This document shows, piece after piece, positions 25,904 to 36,644 of a stretch of DNA of 64,000 bases. This DNA comes from Thiohalocapsa sp. PB-PSB1 (GTDB taxonomy: Bacteria > Pseudomonadota > Gammaproteobacteria > Chromatiales > Chromatiaceae), in contig CP050890.1 in NCBI GenBank assembly GCA_016745215.1, positions 4,774,001-4,838,000 on the forward strand. The letters run 5' to 3'. The notes under the pieces are model-generated. The model searched no databases, had not been told where the DNA came from, and saw only the letters and a list, made by a program, of their open reading frames with translations. The translations under genes and the position numbers were made by a program. Within the stretch, counting starts at the first letter, position 1; every line of letters begins with the position of its first letter.

Positions 25904-27241
25904 TCAGGCGGTGCCTTCGGCCATGCGCTGACCGAATGCTTGCACCACCGTTGTGGTGGCCTGACATAGCTGCCGGAGTTGCTCGTTACTGATCACGTAG
26001 GGTGGCATCAGATAGACCAGGCGTCCAAATGGACGCACCCAGACGCCGAGTTCGACAAAACGCTGCTGTACCTCGCGCATCGGCACCGGCGCAATCATTT
26101 CGACCACGCCGATCCCGCCAAGCACGCGCACATCGGCTACCCCTGGCAGCTCGCGACAGGGCGCCAACCCTGTCGATAGCATAGTTTGGATGCGTGCGAT
26201 GTTGCCCTGCCAATCCTGCCCCAGCAACAGGTCGATGCTGGCGTTGGCAATGGCGCAGGCGAGCGGGTTGCCCATGAAGGTCGGGCCGTGCATGAAGACG
26301 CCGGGCTCGCCGGCGGAGATGGTGGTCGCTACTTGCGTGGTGGCAAGCGTCGCCGCCGCGGTCAAATAGCCGCCGGTCAGGGCTTTGCCCAGGGTCATGA
26401 TGTCTGGGCTGATGCCGGCGTGTTCGCAGGCGAACAGGCGCCCGCTGCGTCCAAATCCGGTGGCGATTTCGTCGGCGATCAGCAGCACGCCGAACTGGTC
26501 GCAAAGGGCGCGTACGCGGGCCAGATAGTGCGCCGAATAGAAGCGCATGCCGCCGGCTCCCTGCACGATGGGCTCCAGGATCACCGCTGCCAGCTGTTCG
26601 GCGTGCCTCGAGATCAGGGCGCTGAAATCGGCGATGTCAGCGTCATTGCAGGGCTCGCCAAAGCGTACTGTCGGTGCCGGTGCGAAGACTTGCTTTGGCA
26701 ATACGCGCTCGAACAGACTGTGCATACCGGTGACAGGATCGCAAACCGACATGGCGTCGAAGGTGTCGCCATGGTATCCGGAGCGGATGGTCATAAAACG
26801 CACCCGCTGCGGTTGGCCTGCCGCCTGCTGGTACTGCAGGGCCATCTTCATCGCCACCTCGACCGATACGGACCCGGAATCGCACAGGAATACGGTTTGC
26901 AATGGCTCCGGTGTGATCTGTACCAAACGCTGGATCAATGTCACCGCCGGCTCGTGAGTGAGGCCGCCGAACATGATGTGCGACATCTGGCCGAGCTGTT
27001 CGATGGCGGCGGCATTCAGCAATGGATGGTTGTAGCCGTGGATGGCGCACCACCAGGAGGACATGCCGTCGATCAGGCGTCGCCCGTCCATGAGTTCGAT
27101 TTCACAGCCGGATGCGGCGCGTACCGGGTAGACCGGGTCGCGGTCGATGGTGGAGGTGTAGGGATGCCAGGCGTGGGCTTTGTCGAGCGCCAGCAGGCGC
27201 TCGATGTGCGATTGCGGGTTGTCCTGCCTTGGATCGGTCAT
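25904..27241 (-). CDS. bioA: Adenosylmethionine-8-amino-7-oxononanoate aminotransferase
   Basis: This PLP enzyme moves the amino group of S-adenosylmethionine to 7-keto-8-aminopelargonate to make diaminopelargonate in biotin synthesis. It is 445 residues, the usual length. Markers are AWHPYTS near the N-terminus, DGMSSWWCAIHGYNHP, the GYHGDTFDAMSV motif, LLIADEIATGFGRSG with the PLP Asp, and TLGKALTGGYL with the Schiff-base Lys. ATG 27241 overlaps the stop of the small upstream gene as ATGA. No other bio genes are close. Confidence 0.95.
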   Translation of the reverse strand: MTDPRQDNPQSHIERLLALDKAHAWHPYTSTIDRDPVYPVRAASGCEIELMDGRRLIDGMSSWWCAIHGYNHPLLNAAAIEQLGQMSHIMFGGLTHEPAVTLIQRLVQITPEPLQTVFLCDSGSVSVEVAMKMALQYQQAAGQPQRVRFMTIRSGYHGDTFDAMSVCDPVTGMHSLFERVLPKQVFAPAPTVRFGEPCNDADIADFSALISRHAEQLAAVILEPIVQGAGGMRFYSAHYLARVRALCDQFGVLLIADEIATGFGRSGRLFACEHAGISPDIMTLGKALTGGYLTAAATLATTQVATTISAGEPGVFMHGPTFMGNPLACAIANASIDLLLGQDWQGNIARIQTMLSTGLAPCRELPGVADVRVLGGIGVVEMIAPVPMREVQQRFVELGVWVRPFGRLVYLMPPYVISNEQLRQLCQATTTVVQAFGQRMAEGTA

Positions 27242-27582
27242 CCGAGCACTTCGAGGGCTCGGACCACGGCCTGCAATTCGGGCTGTTGCTGGAGCGCGCC
27301 TTCCCAGAAGCGGAAATGGCGCATCGTTTGCCCTTCGCCAACGGTCAGTTCCGCCATGAATCCAGTTGCGCCATCCGGTGCCGGATATTCGGCAGAATCG
27401 CCGAGGGCCTGCAGGGCCGCTGTCAGACGCTCTCCATGGGTTTTGTCAATGATGCCCTGGGCGGGCTTATGACTGGTGTAGTCGCCATAGTCGATGGCGA
27501 AGTGGCCGTCAGGTTCGACATCGATGTTAAGCATGTAATCGTCTTGTCCGACGACGCGATAGCGAATGCGGGTTGCAGACAT
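27238..27582 (-). CDS. Conserved small protein coupled to bioA
   Basis: A 114-residue protein I do not recognise. It starts at ATG 27582 with AGGAA about ten bases upstream and is acidic, with alternating short strands (YRVVGQDDYMLNIDVEPDG) and a C-terminal helix. No signal peptide or cysteine motif. Its stop overlaps the bioA start, so the two are translated together; whether it works in biotin synthesis is not shown by the sequence. Confidence 0.75.
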   Translation of the reverse strand: MSATRIRYRVVGQDDYMLNIDVEPDGHFAIDYGDYTSHKPAQGIIDKTHGERLTAALQALGDSAEYPAPDGATGFMAELTVGEGQTMRHFRFWEGALQQQPELQAVVRALEVLG

Positions 27583-27701
27583 GGCTGTATTCCTGACAAG
27601 TGAATGAGACGAGACAACAAAACCATCGTTCGTGATCGGATGGCGGATGGCTATGTTTACAGTATAGGCCAGGATTTTGTTGTCATGAGCAAGACTTGCT
27701 T

Positions 27702-28601
27702 TTACTCGACTCGGGCTGCCTGCATCGCTTGCTGTCCAGCCCAATCGCGGGCGAACTGCCAGGCCGTGCGACCGCTGCGCGAGCCGCGGCGCAATGCCCA
27801 TTGTAATGCCGCGCGTTCGATCTCTTGGATGTCCCGCGGATCTGTCCCTTGGATGTCCCGCGGATCTGCCCCGAGACGTTCGAGCCAGTGATGGCAGATG
27901 CTGAGGTATTCGGCCTGGTTGAACGGGTAGAAGGAGAGCCAGAGCCCGAAGCGGTCCGATAAGGCGATTTTCTCCTCAACGCTCTCGCCGTGGTGAATCT
28001 CACCGTCGACGATGCGGGCATCCTGGTTCTCCTGCTGGAATTCGGGCAGCAGATGGCGGCGATTGGAGGTCGCATAGATCAGCAGATTGTCCGGTGCCGC
28101 ATGGATCGATCCCTCGAGCACGGCCTTCAGCGCCTGATAGCCGGATTCGCCGGCATCGAAGGAGAGGTCGTCGCAGAATAGAATGAAGCGCTCGGGCCGG
28201 GGGTGAATCAGGTCCAGAATGTCTGGCAGTTGAATCAGGTTATTTTTGTCGATTTCGATCAGGCGCAATCCCTGGTCACGGTAAGTGTTGAACAGGGCCT
28301 TGATCAGCGATGATTTGCCGGTGCCGCGGGAGCCCCAAAGCAAGACATTGTTGGCTCCGGCCCCGGCCAGGAATTGGCATGTGTTGCGATCGATTGCGTC
28401 GCGCTGGGCGTCGATGCAGCAAAGATCTTGCAGGGTCAGGCGATGCGGGCGGTGCACCGCCTCCAGCCAACCACGAGCGCCGCTGTTGCGCCAACGCCAG
28501 GCCTGCGCAGTCCAGTCCGGGGCGGTGCCGGGCGGCAGCCACTGCTCCAGGCGATCGAGCAATCTGTCGACGCGCGCCAGGATCTGATCGAATTCAGTCA
28601 T
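27702..28601 (-). CDS. DUF815-family AAA+ ATPase
   Basis: A 299-residue P-loop ATPase. Walker A is WGSRGTGKSSLIKAL (about 98-112), Walker B FILFCDDLSFD, with ATSNRRHLLPE as sensor 1. This order and ending (SGRTAWQFARDW) is typical of DUF815 proteins, whose role is not known. ATG 28601 is chosen because it begins the family N-terminus. Residues near 247-260 contain a tandem duplication, DPRDIQGTDPRDIQ, coded by a 24-bp direct repeat. Confidence 0.85.
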   Translation of the reverse strand: MTEFDQILARVDRLLDRLEQWLPPGTAPDWTAQAWRWRNSGARGWLEAVHRPHRLTLQDLCCIDAQRDAIDRNTCQFLAGAGANNVLLWGSRGTGKSSLIKALFNTYRDQGLRLIEIDKNNLIQLPDILDLIHPRPERFILFCDDLSFDAGESGYQALKAVLEGSIHAAPDNLLIYATSNRRHLLPEFQQENQDARIVDGEIHHGESVEEKIALSDRFGLWLSFYPFNQAEYLSICHHWLERLGADPRDIQGTDPRDIQEIERAALQWALRRGSRSGRTAWQFARDWAGQQAMQAARVE

Positions 28602-28675
28602 GGTCGTATGCACTTTGTTGCGAGGCGATTGCTTGATGCTCTGTGCTGTTGCGCGTGGATTATCCATCCGCCAGG

Positions 28676-30652
28676 TCAGCCGGGTATCTTTCCGGCGCTG
28701 AAATCGCAGTCAGTGATCAGCATCGGCCGGCCGGTGGCATAGCCCTGCGCATAGTCCAATCGCATGGACTCGAGTTGTTTGATGGTGGCATCGTCCTCGG
28801 CCCATTCGGCGATGGTCTTCAGGCCCAGGACATGAGCAATGTGATTCATCGAATCTACCAGGGCATGGTTTACGGAATTGTGTCCGATATCCTGTACAAA
28901 GCTGCCGTCGATCTTAAGATAATTCACCGGCAGCTCGCGCAGATAGCTGTAGGAAGATAGCCCACTGCCGAAGTCGTCCAGAGCAAAGCGACAGCCCATT
29001 GCCGCAAGATCGCGCATGAGGCCGCGCGCGCCCCTCAGGTTACCGATCGCCGAGGTTTCGGTGATTTCGAAGCAGATGCTGGCCGGGGGCACGCGGTTGA
29101 TTTCGAACTGGTGCTTTAGGAATGCAGGGAAGTCTTCGTCGCTCAACGAGTTACCGGACAGATTGATGGCAAATAAAAACTGCTCGGGATGGCTGGCATA
29201 CCAGGTGCGCAACTGCGCACCGCGGGTACTGAACAGTTCGCGGATGACCCAGCGATCCACCGCGGGCATCAAATTGTAACGCTCGGCGGCGGCGATGAAG
29301 CGACCCGGCATGACCAATTGCATGTTCTCGTCCAGCATGCGCACCAGGATCTCGTAATGGGCAAGACCGGCGCCGTTCTTGCCCAATGGCACGATGGGTT
29401 GCGCATGGAGCTGAAAGCGCCCTCTGTTCAGCGCATCCGAGATGGTTGTGACCAGCTGCATCTCGCAATGATGATCCGCTGCGGATTCGTCGCCGTCGCG
29501 GTAGACATGAACGCGATTGCGTCCGGCCAATTTCGCCACATAGCAGGCAACGTCGGCCTTGGCCAATTCGGCCACGGCACTGTCGTTGTCGGGCATAAAG
29601 GCGGTGACTCCGATACTGGCAGCAATCTCGAAGGAGCGCTCGTTCCAGGTGAATCGAAATGCGCGGATACTGCGCAGCATCTCATCGCATCGGGCGCGCG
29701 CTCGGGCCTCTGAGTAGTTCATGAACAGTGCACCGAATTCATCTCCCCCCAGACGGGCGAGTAAGACTGCATCGTTGAGCTTCACCTCGAAGAGAGCGGC
29801 GAGTTGCTCGATCAGCGCGTCACCGGCTGTATGACCGACCGTGTCGTTGATCACCTTGAATTGATCGATGTCGATGTAGCAGAGCACATAGTTGGTTTGG
29901 CTGCCGGCGGAGTCGGCCAACATCCGCTGCATACGGCGCTCGAACTCCTTGCGGTTCAGCAATCCGGTCAGGACATCACGCTGCTCCAGGAATTCTAGAC
30001 GCTGAGTTTGGTGGATGGAGGCACTCAGATCCTGAATCACAAGCAATCTGAATGTGCCGTTTTGAAGTTGCAGCTGTCTTGACCAAACATGCGCCCGAAA
30101 ACTGCGATCTCTGGTGCTTGGTATCTCGGTATCATAGCAGGTGGGTAAGCCATTACCGGCAGCGGCGGCGGCATGCGGTTGGCCCGGCTCGGGACCGGGC
30201 ATTCCCGGAACCAGTTCGCGCAAGGCTCGACCTATGAGCTGGTCTTTGGGGTTACCGAACATGACCTGCGCGGCCGGGTTGGCGCGCTCGACGATGTCCT
30301 GCACATCAGCCAACAAGATGCCATCGGAACTGGCCTCGAGCACGGCCTCCCAGCGTTTATGCTGGTCGGCAGCCAGCCTCTGCGCATGCGTGACAAGGCG
30401 TTGCATGCGCCACAGTTGCCCGGCGATTGCCATGGCCAGCCCCAGGCTCAGCGCCAACAGCAACAATGCGGCGAATAAGGTGCCAACGAGGGACCATACG
30501 GCGGCATCCAGCTCTAGGCTAGCGATCTGATTTGGGCGTGTCGCATACCAAATTTGTACGCTGGCCGCGGTAAACAGAGCGACTGTCGATAAGGTCAGCA
30601 GGGCCAACAGAATCAGGCCCAAGCGACTGGTCTTTTGGCTCAGTGCCTGCAT
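28676..30652 (-). CDS. Membrane GGDEF-EAL protein with PAS domain
   Basis: A 658-residue cyclic-di-GMP enzyme. Two transmembrane helices (about 12-34 and 52-77) bound a short periplasmic loop. A PAS domain follows (about 97-215, ASSDGILLADVQDIVERAN), then GGDEF (about 225-385, with intact RLGGDEFGALF and the DIDQFKVINDTVGH signature) and EAL (about 400-650). The EAL motif reads EIL; FEITETSA, DDFGSGLSSY, YLKIDGSFV and YAQGYATGRPM are present, so both activities could be retained. It probably links a membrane signal to c-di-GMP. It is transcribed alone or with the DUF815 gene, which starts 75 bp after its stop. Confidence 0.9.
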   Translation of the reverse strand: MQALSQKTSRLGLILLALLTLSTVALFTAASVQIWYATRPNQIASLELDAAVWSLVGTLFAALLLLALSLGLAMAIAGQLWRMQRLVTHAQRLAADQHKRWEAVLEASSDGILLADVQDIVERANPAAQVMFGNPKDQLIGRALRELVPGMPGPEPGQPHAAAAAGNGLPTCYDTEIPSTRDRSFRAHVWSRQLQLQNGTFRLLVIQDLSASIHQTQRLEFLEQRDVLTGLLNRKEFERRMQRMLADSAGSQTNYVLCYIDIDQFKVINDTVGHTAGDALIEQLAALFEVKLNDAVLLARLGGDEFGALFMNYSEARARARCDEMLRSIRAFRFTWNERSFEIAASIGVTAFMPDNDSAVAELAKADVACYVAKLAGRNRVHVYRDGDESAADHHCEMQLVTTISDALNRGRFQLHAQPIVPLGKNGAGLAHYEILVRMLDENMQLVMPGRFIAAAERYNLMPAVDRWVIRELFSTRGAQLRTWYASHPEQFLFAINLSGNSLSDEDFPAFLKHQFEINRVPPASICFEITETSAIGNLRGARGLMRDLAAMGCRFALDDFGSGLSSYSYLRELPVNYLKIDGSFVQDIGHNSVNHALVDSMNHIAHVLGLKTIAEWAEDDATIKQLESMRLDYAQGYATGRPMLITDCDFSAGKIPG

Positions 30653-30890
30653 GATTTAAGACGCACCGTTATGGCTCGGAATCCGAGCATCATCTTGTCA
30701 GGGTGTTGCCGGCCATGCTCCCGCCTGGGTAGTGGCTGAGATGGAGCATTGCTTCAACAAGGAATGGATACGTTATATTCGTCTGCGATCGGGCTGTCTT
30801 CGCCATTTGCTCGAGTCGTCGGTCGACTAGGATGAAAGGTCAGACTTCAGCCGGCGAATCAGTATGGCCCTTGGCACAACCCTTGGCATG

Positions 30891-32558
<1,668 letters not shown>

Positions 32559-33068
32559 ATCAGTTCAGTAGTGAAGTATTAGATGGAAAGATGATTGGAT
32601 GAATTCAGTCGCAAAAGTTTGCACCCTTATTGGGCCTTTGTACAAGGGCAATCGGCCGCATGTGTCGAACAATGCATCAGCGCGCCGATCTATCCGGGCG
32701 CTGGCAGGCCGGGGAAAAGTACCACAACAAACTGTGCGGACCCTGCTTGAAATCCGTGCCCACATGGGCTGTCAAGGCTTGTTGAATCGGGATCGGGCTT
32801 GCAATCGCCTCGTTCCTAAGTGCGCATGACGACCATTCTCGCGAACTTGGTGCTCCCTGCCTGTCATCGGGTTCAGTATTGAGGCTTTGCGCTCGATCTC
32901 CATGTTGCGCTTGCGGTTCTGCGTTTTGTCCAAGACGCTGCTGACAGCTCGAGAAATGTCGATTCCGATCCCGATGGCGCCAGCATCGGTTCTCGCTGTG
33001 CCAGCCTGGACCTGAGAGTGTACCGGTTATTTTCGAACCTTCATTTATCCTAAGCAGACAGAGATCCC
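32559..33068. other. Intergenic region between divergent ettA and mobB
   Basis: About 510 bp between divergently transcribed genes. I find no gene, REP or obvious RNA. It must contain promoters for both, but no confident -35/-10 pair stands out. A short frame at 32599-32829 has no recognisable features. Confidence 0.4.
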
Positions 33069-34202
33069 ATGCTGACCAGGAATATCGTATCCCGGACGCT
33101 TCCCCGAGCTATCCCGATCCTCGGCTTTGTCGGCCCCAGCGGTACTGGTAAGACTACGCTCTTGCGCAAATTGGTGCCCCTGCTCGGCGAACGCGGCCTG
33201 CGCTTGGGCTATCTCAAACATACCCATCATGGCTTTCAGATCGATACCCCGGGTAAGGACAGCTATGAGGTTGCCGCGGCCGGCGCAGCACAGGTGATGC
33301 TCGCGTCGAACGCAGGCTGGGCATTGCTGGATCAGCATCCGGCCGCGACCGAAGATATCGCCCACGCTGACCTGTACGAATATGTGGCGCGCTTCGATGC
33401 CGCACGGCTGGACCTGATCCTGGTGGAGGGCTTCCACCGCTCCCGATATCCTAAAATCGAGATCCATCGGGCAACCCACGGTAAGGCACCGCTGTATCCC
33501 GAGGACGATGATATTATCGCCGTGGCCACCGACAGCCGTTTGGCCGGCGACGAGCATCCGCTGGAATTGCCCCTTGCAGAGCCGGCGAGCATCGCTGACT
33601 TCGTTATGCAATGCCTGACCGAAGGCCGCCTTGCCCGGGAAGATCCGCGGGACGCATTGCTGCATTTCAAAGGACATGCAGGCAGTTATTCGGAAGTGCG
33701 TGTCATCAGCGCCTCAATACGCATCGGCGAACATTTCTGGCTGACACCTGATGGCATGAGCAGCAGCTTTGACGGCGCGCCGCGCCGCGGGGATCTGACC
33801 GCCTATCACATCGATAAAGACAGCTTACCCGAAGCCAGTCCGACCGCAGCCCGTATTCATGCCCATATTTATCGCGAGCAACCCGAGGCCAGGGTACTTG
33901 TGCATGCCCAGGATCCCTATTCCGTGGCGGTGAGCTTTGGTGGTCGCGATTTCCAGCCGCTGGATTTTGCCGGCATTCAGGTACTGGGGAGCGTGCCGGT
34001 CCTGTCGGCCGATCCCGCGGAACAGCCGGACAAGGCCATCAAGACGATCGGCGAGGCATTGGCGAATTTGCCAATCTGCCTGATCGCCGGTCATGGCAGC
34101 TACACATGGGCCAAGGATCTGGAGCAGGCAGCGCGCCGCATCGAACTTCTGGAACAATGCGCCAAGATTTACGTCCTCGCGCGGCAGGCCGCGGCCTTAT
34201 GA
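33069..34202 (+). CDS. mobB: MobB molybdopterin-guanine dinucleotide protein fused to a class II aldolase/adducin domain
   Basis: A 377-residue fusion. Residues about 15-175 are MobB, a GTP-binding protein of Mo-bis-MGD cofactor assembly: Walker A GFVGPSGTGKTTLLRKLV, LGYLKHTHHGFQIDTPGKD, and LILVEGFHRSRYPKIE. Residues about 185-377 are a class II aldolase/adducin fold: TAARIHAHIYR, ARVLVHAQDPYS with a metal-type His, and LIAGHGSYTWAKDLEQA with the conserved GHG. The class II domain normally binds a divalent metal and acts on sugar phosphates; its role beside MobB is unknown. The stop overlaps the 3' end of the convergent methyltransferase gene. Confidence 0.85.
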   Translation: MLTRNIVSRTLPRAIPILGFVGPSGTGKTTLLRKLVPLLGERGLRLGYLKHTHHGFQIDTPGKDSYEVAAAGAAQVMLASNAGWALLDQHPAATEDIAHADLYEYVARFDAARLDLILVEGFHRSRYPKIEIHRATHGKAPLYPEDDDIIAVATDSRLAGDEHPLELPLAEPASIADFVMQCLTEGRLAREDPRDALLHFKGHAGSYSEVRVISASIRIGEHFWLTPDGMSSSFDGAPRRGDLTAYHIDKDSLPEASPTAARIHAHIYREQPEARVLVHAQDPYSVAVSFGGRDFQPLDFAGIQVLGSVPVLSADPAEQPDKAIKTIGEALANLPICLIAGHGSYTWAKDLEQAARRIELLEQCAKIYVLARQAAAL

Positions 34203-35189
34203 CCTGACGCCATTCGACGATGGCTGTTTTTCGGCGCTGAGGTAACAGATCCAGCCCGCGTCGGCATCGGCACGCTGAGCCGGCTCGAAGATGCCGTCCG
34301 CTTCGCCGTTGGCGTCCCAGCCCTGCCAGTAGCAGGTCACAGGGTGGAAACCTGCCTCGCTGAGCAATTCGCGGATTTCCGGCAAGGTCCAAAGGCGCCA
34401 TTCATAGCTGAATGCGCGCGCCAGTCGCGACCCATCCGGAAACGCGAAATGGATATGGCAGGTCATGCGGCCGGTGATCGGGTTATAATCCGCCTGCTCC
34501 CAGCTGTAGGTAAAACTGCCCTCCTCGTCCACGATCTCGCGCTCCTCGACGATTTCTCGAAAGGCATCATAACCACCATAAGCATCGAGAAAAAACACCC
34601 CATCGTCGGCGAGCATCCTGTGCACCTGCCGAAAATAATTCTGCAGGATAGCGCGATCTTGAAACAGCCAATAGCTGAAGTTCATCGCGACCACCATGTC
34701 GGGCCGCACTGTCGCAGGTGTCAGTACATTCTCGTTGCGCAGTTCCACCCGTGCAGCGGCCTCCGCCGGCAACCGAGACAGGGTATTGGAACGACTCCAA
34801 TTCAACACCTGTGGGTCGAGATCGACCCCGATCGCCTGATTTTGCGGGTGCCGGCTCACCCATTCGCAGCAGATCGCCGCGCTGCCACAAAAGTCCTCGC
34901 GCAAGAGTCGAGCCGGGCGCTCACGCAAGAGCTGGAAACGTTGCTCGAAAAAATCCACCTCGGCCGCGGCACATTGCACCGCGCGTTCATACAGCCGATA
35001 GCGGTCGGCCGCCGCGGCAAGACCAACGCAATCCTGGTCGGAATTGCTGCTGACGGCTGATTGGGTGGGCGTGAAGGAACAGATTTGCGGCATAGCAGAT
35101 GTCGACATCGGTTTGGATTGCGTTGGTTTGGATTGCGTTAAAGCCTGGGTTGGCTTATTCTTACTGGCCAGCGCGCTCCGGTCCAGCAC
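34197..35189 (-). CDS. Class I SAM-dependent methyltransferase
   Basis: A 330-residue protein from GTG 35189 (AGGGG eight bases upstream) or 303 residues from ATG 35108. The N-terminal 27 residues between these starts are a Thr/Gln/Lys/Pro repeat, so the later start is also credible. The Rossmann methyltransferase core includes LLREDFCGSAAICCEW (motif I variant), IGVDLDPQVLNWS (acidic loop), VVAMNFSYWLF and DDGVFFLDAYGGYDAF. The substrate is not evident. It converges on mobB with a 6-bp overlap of coding ends. Confidence 0.8.
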   Translation of the reverse strand: MLDRSALASKNKPTQALTQSKPTQSKPMSTSAMPQICSFTPTQSAVSSNSDQDCVGLAAAADRYRLYERAVQCAAAEVDFFEQRFQLLRERPARLLREDFCGSAAICCEWVSRHPQNQAIGVDLDPQVLNWSRSNTLSRLPAEAAARVELRNENVLTPATVRPDMVVAMNFSYWLFQDRAILQNYFRQVHRMLADDGVFFLDAYGGYDAFREIVEEREIVDEEGSFTYSWEQADYNPITGRMTCHIHFAFPDGSRLARAFSYEWRLWTLPEIRELLSEAGFHPVTCYWQGWDANGEADGIFEPAQRADADAGWICYLSAEKQPSSNGVRS

Positions 35190-35220
35190 CAGATACCCCT
35201 GACCGGCCGCAGCTGATTCC

Positions 35221-35308
35221 GGAGAGGTGTCCGAGTGGCTTAAGGAGCACGCCTGGAAAGTGTGTATAGGTTAATAGCCTATCGAGGGTTCGAATCCCTC
35301 CCTCTCCG
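35221..35308 (+). tRNA. tRNA-Ser (anticodon GGA)
   Basis: The acceptor stem GGAGAGG (35221-35227) pairs with CCTCTCC (35301-35307); the anticodon loop reads CCTGGAAAG, giving GGA. A long variable arm, as in class II tRNAs, precedes the T arm GAGGGTTCGAATCCCTC. CCA is encoded at 35309-35311. Its 3' end is the attachment site of the adjacent integrative element. Confidence 0.97.
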
Positions 35309-35311
35309 CCA
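35298..35311 (+). other. attL-like direct repeat in tRNA-Ser 3' end
   Basis: CTCCCTCTCCGCCA, the end of the tRNA including CCA. Confidence 0.8.
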
Positions 35312-35323
35312 ATCAAAAACATT

Positions 35324-35349
35324 AAGCTACTGAATTTAGTGGCTTTTTT
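35324..35349 (+). terminator. Terminator downstream of tRNA-Ser
   Basis: AAGCTACT (35324-35331) and AGTGGCTT (35338-35345) form an 8-bp stem with one G-U pair, a six-base loop and a run of T residues to 35349. It lies just inside the element, so integration supplies the tRNA with this terminator. Confidence 0.7.
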
Positions 35350-35396
35350 CTACTCCATCATATAGTCCCCCAATTAGTCCCCCCGCAGGGCTTAAA

Positions 35397-36019
35397 TCAA
35401 ATCCAATCATTCAACGATTCCCCCAGCAGGTTCAGCTTTGCTGCCATCCGGCCAGTGAAACCTGCACGAAGGCATCGTGCTGCGCGGTAAGTCGCTCGAA
35501 GGTGTTCCAGGGCATCCCCTTGGGCTTCCAGCCGTTGCCGTTGAGGATGCCCGGCTCCCATCCCAACTTGTCGCGGATTCGGTCAGCTTTCCTTGCTGCC
35601 CGGTCATCCCAGGTTTCCCGCTGGCTGGGGTATGCCAAACGGTAGCAGTGACGACAGGCGAAGATGCCGCCGCCGTAGAGGATCGCCACGCGCCGACCAC
35701 AACCACGAGCGGGGCAGAGGAACTAGGGGCGTTCACCGCCAAGGTTGCAGGCGGTCCGGTCGAGATATACGGGATAGCTTTCATCCTTCCAATCCTCGCC
35801 GCTGCTCCGGTGCCGATAGGTGAGAATTACCCGATTTGATTCAGTGCGCACGCGGATGGAGGCGACCACTTCGCCATGCCGTGACCACTGCCAGCCGAAG
35901 GATTGGTGCGGGGTGAGCAAGCCATCCCGCTTCCAGCGCCGCACGTCGATGGATCGGTAATCGTCGGTGGAGTCTTTCGCGCCCCAGTACCAATGCCGTC
36001 CACTACCCATGCCGCCCAT
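35397..36019 (-). pseudogene. Conserved hypothetical gene broken by an amber codon and a frameshift
   Basis: From ATG 36019 (MGSGRHWYWGAKDSTDDYR) the frame runs 98 codons to TAG at 35725-35723. In-frame continuation FLCPARGCGRRVAILYGGG is clearly the same protein, with a Cys pair and CRHCYRLAYPSQRETWDDRA. Near 35448 a one-base shift is needed to reach the natural end MAAKLNLLGESLNDWI. Intact it would be about 206 residues, possibly a zinc-binding protein. The function is not known; related proteins are, as far as I recall, carried on similar elements. Confidence 0.75.
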
Positions 36020-36065
36020 GTCTGCCTCCAGATTTTTTAACCGAAATCATTTGGGAAATTCACCT

Positions 36066-36569
36066 TTATGTTTCGGCCCTTGCGGGCCTTGGTTGGTCGT
36101 TGTTGGTTTGCTGTGGCCTTGGTAAAAAGCGTTCGCAATATCGGCGGTCCGTGTCCCACAATCCGGCGATGGCTTCCGGCTCGCCCTTGGCGCAGTGACC
36201 AAGGTGTGGATGGTCGATCCGCTCGAAGTGGATGCAGTTGCCGCAGGTCATCGGGTGATTGGCGGTGACGGGTTCCGGTACTTCCTCCGACCGTTTCAGG
36301 AAGTACCGGCGGGCTTCCAGATCATCTCGGCACTTGTCCACTACCTCGGCAATGATTGCCAAGTCGGTTTCCTCAATGTGCGACAGCCAAGCCCGGATGT
36401 TCGATTCTTCATCTGATGACAATTCAGGAAGTGGTTCTGGTTGTTCTGCGACAGCAACAGTTGCGACTGGTGCGACAGTTACCGGCTTATCGGCTTCTTG
36501 TGTACTATACTTGAGAGTACCGAGTTCTCCAGCAATCTGGCAGCAATCTGTTCCTTGAAGCAGCCCCAT
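36066..36569 (-). CDS. Hypothetical protein with Cys-rich C-terminus
   Basis: A 167-residue protein with a Val/Ala/Pro-rich linker (about 28-48), a helical part (NIRAWLSHIEETDLAII) and a C-terminal cluster MTCGNCIHFERI...LGHCAKG...RRYCERF that could bind a metal. The N-terminus lies only 75 bp from the IS copy. I cannot tell whether it is full length or the end of a larger protein cut by the insertion. Domains with this Cys spacing occur at the ends of some element-encoded replication proteins, but that is a weak analogy. Confidence 0.5.
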   Translation of the reverse strand: MGLLQGTDCCQIAGELGTLKYSTQEADKPVTVAPVATVAVAEQPEPLPELSSDEESNIRAWLSHIEETDLAIIAEVVDKCRDDLEARRYFLKRSEEVPEPVTANHPMTCGNCIHFERIDHPHLGHCAKGEPEAIAGLWDTDRRYCERFLPRPQQTNNDQPRPARAET

Positions 36570-36644
36570 CCGTGCAAGTGAAAATTCGGTCGTGGCGGGG
36601 TTGCTGCTACCGAGGTCCGTTGTGTCGATGAACTAATGGGTAGA

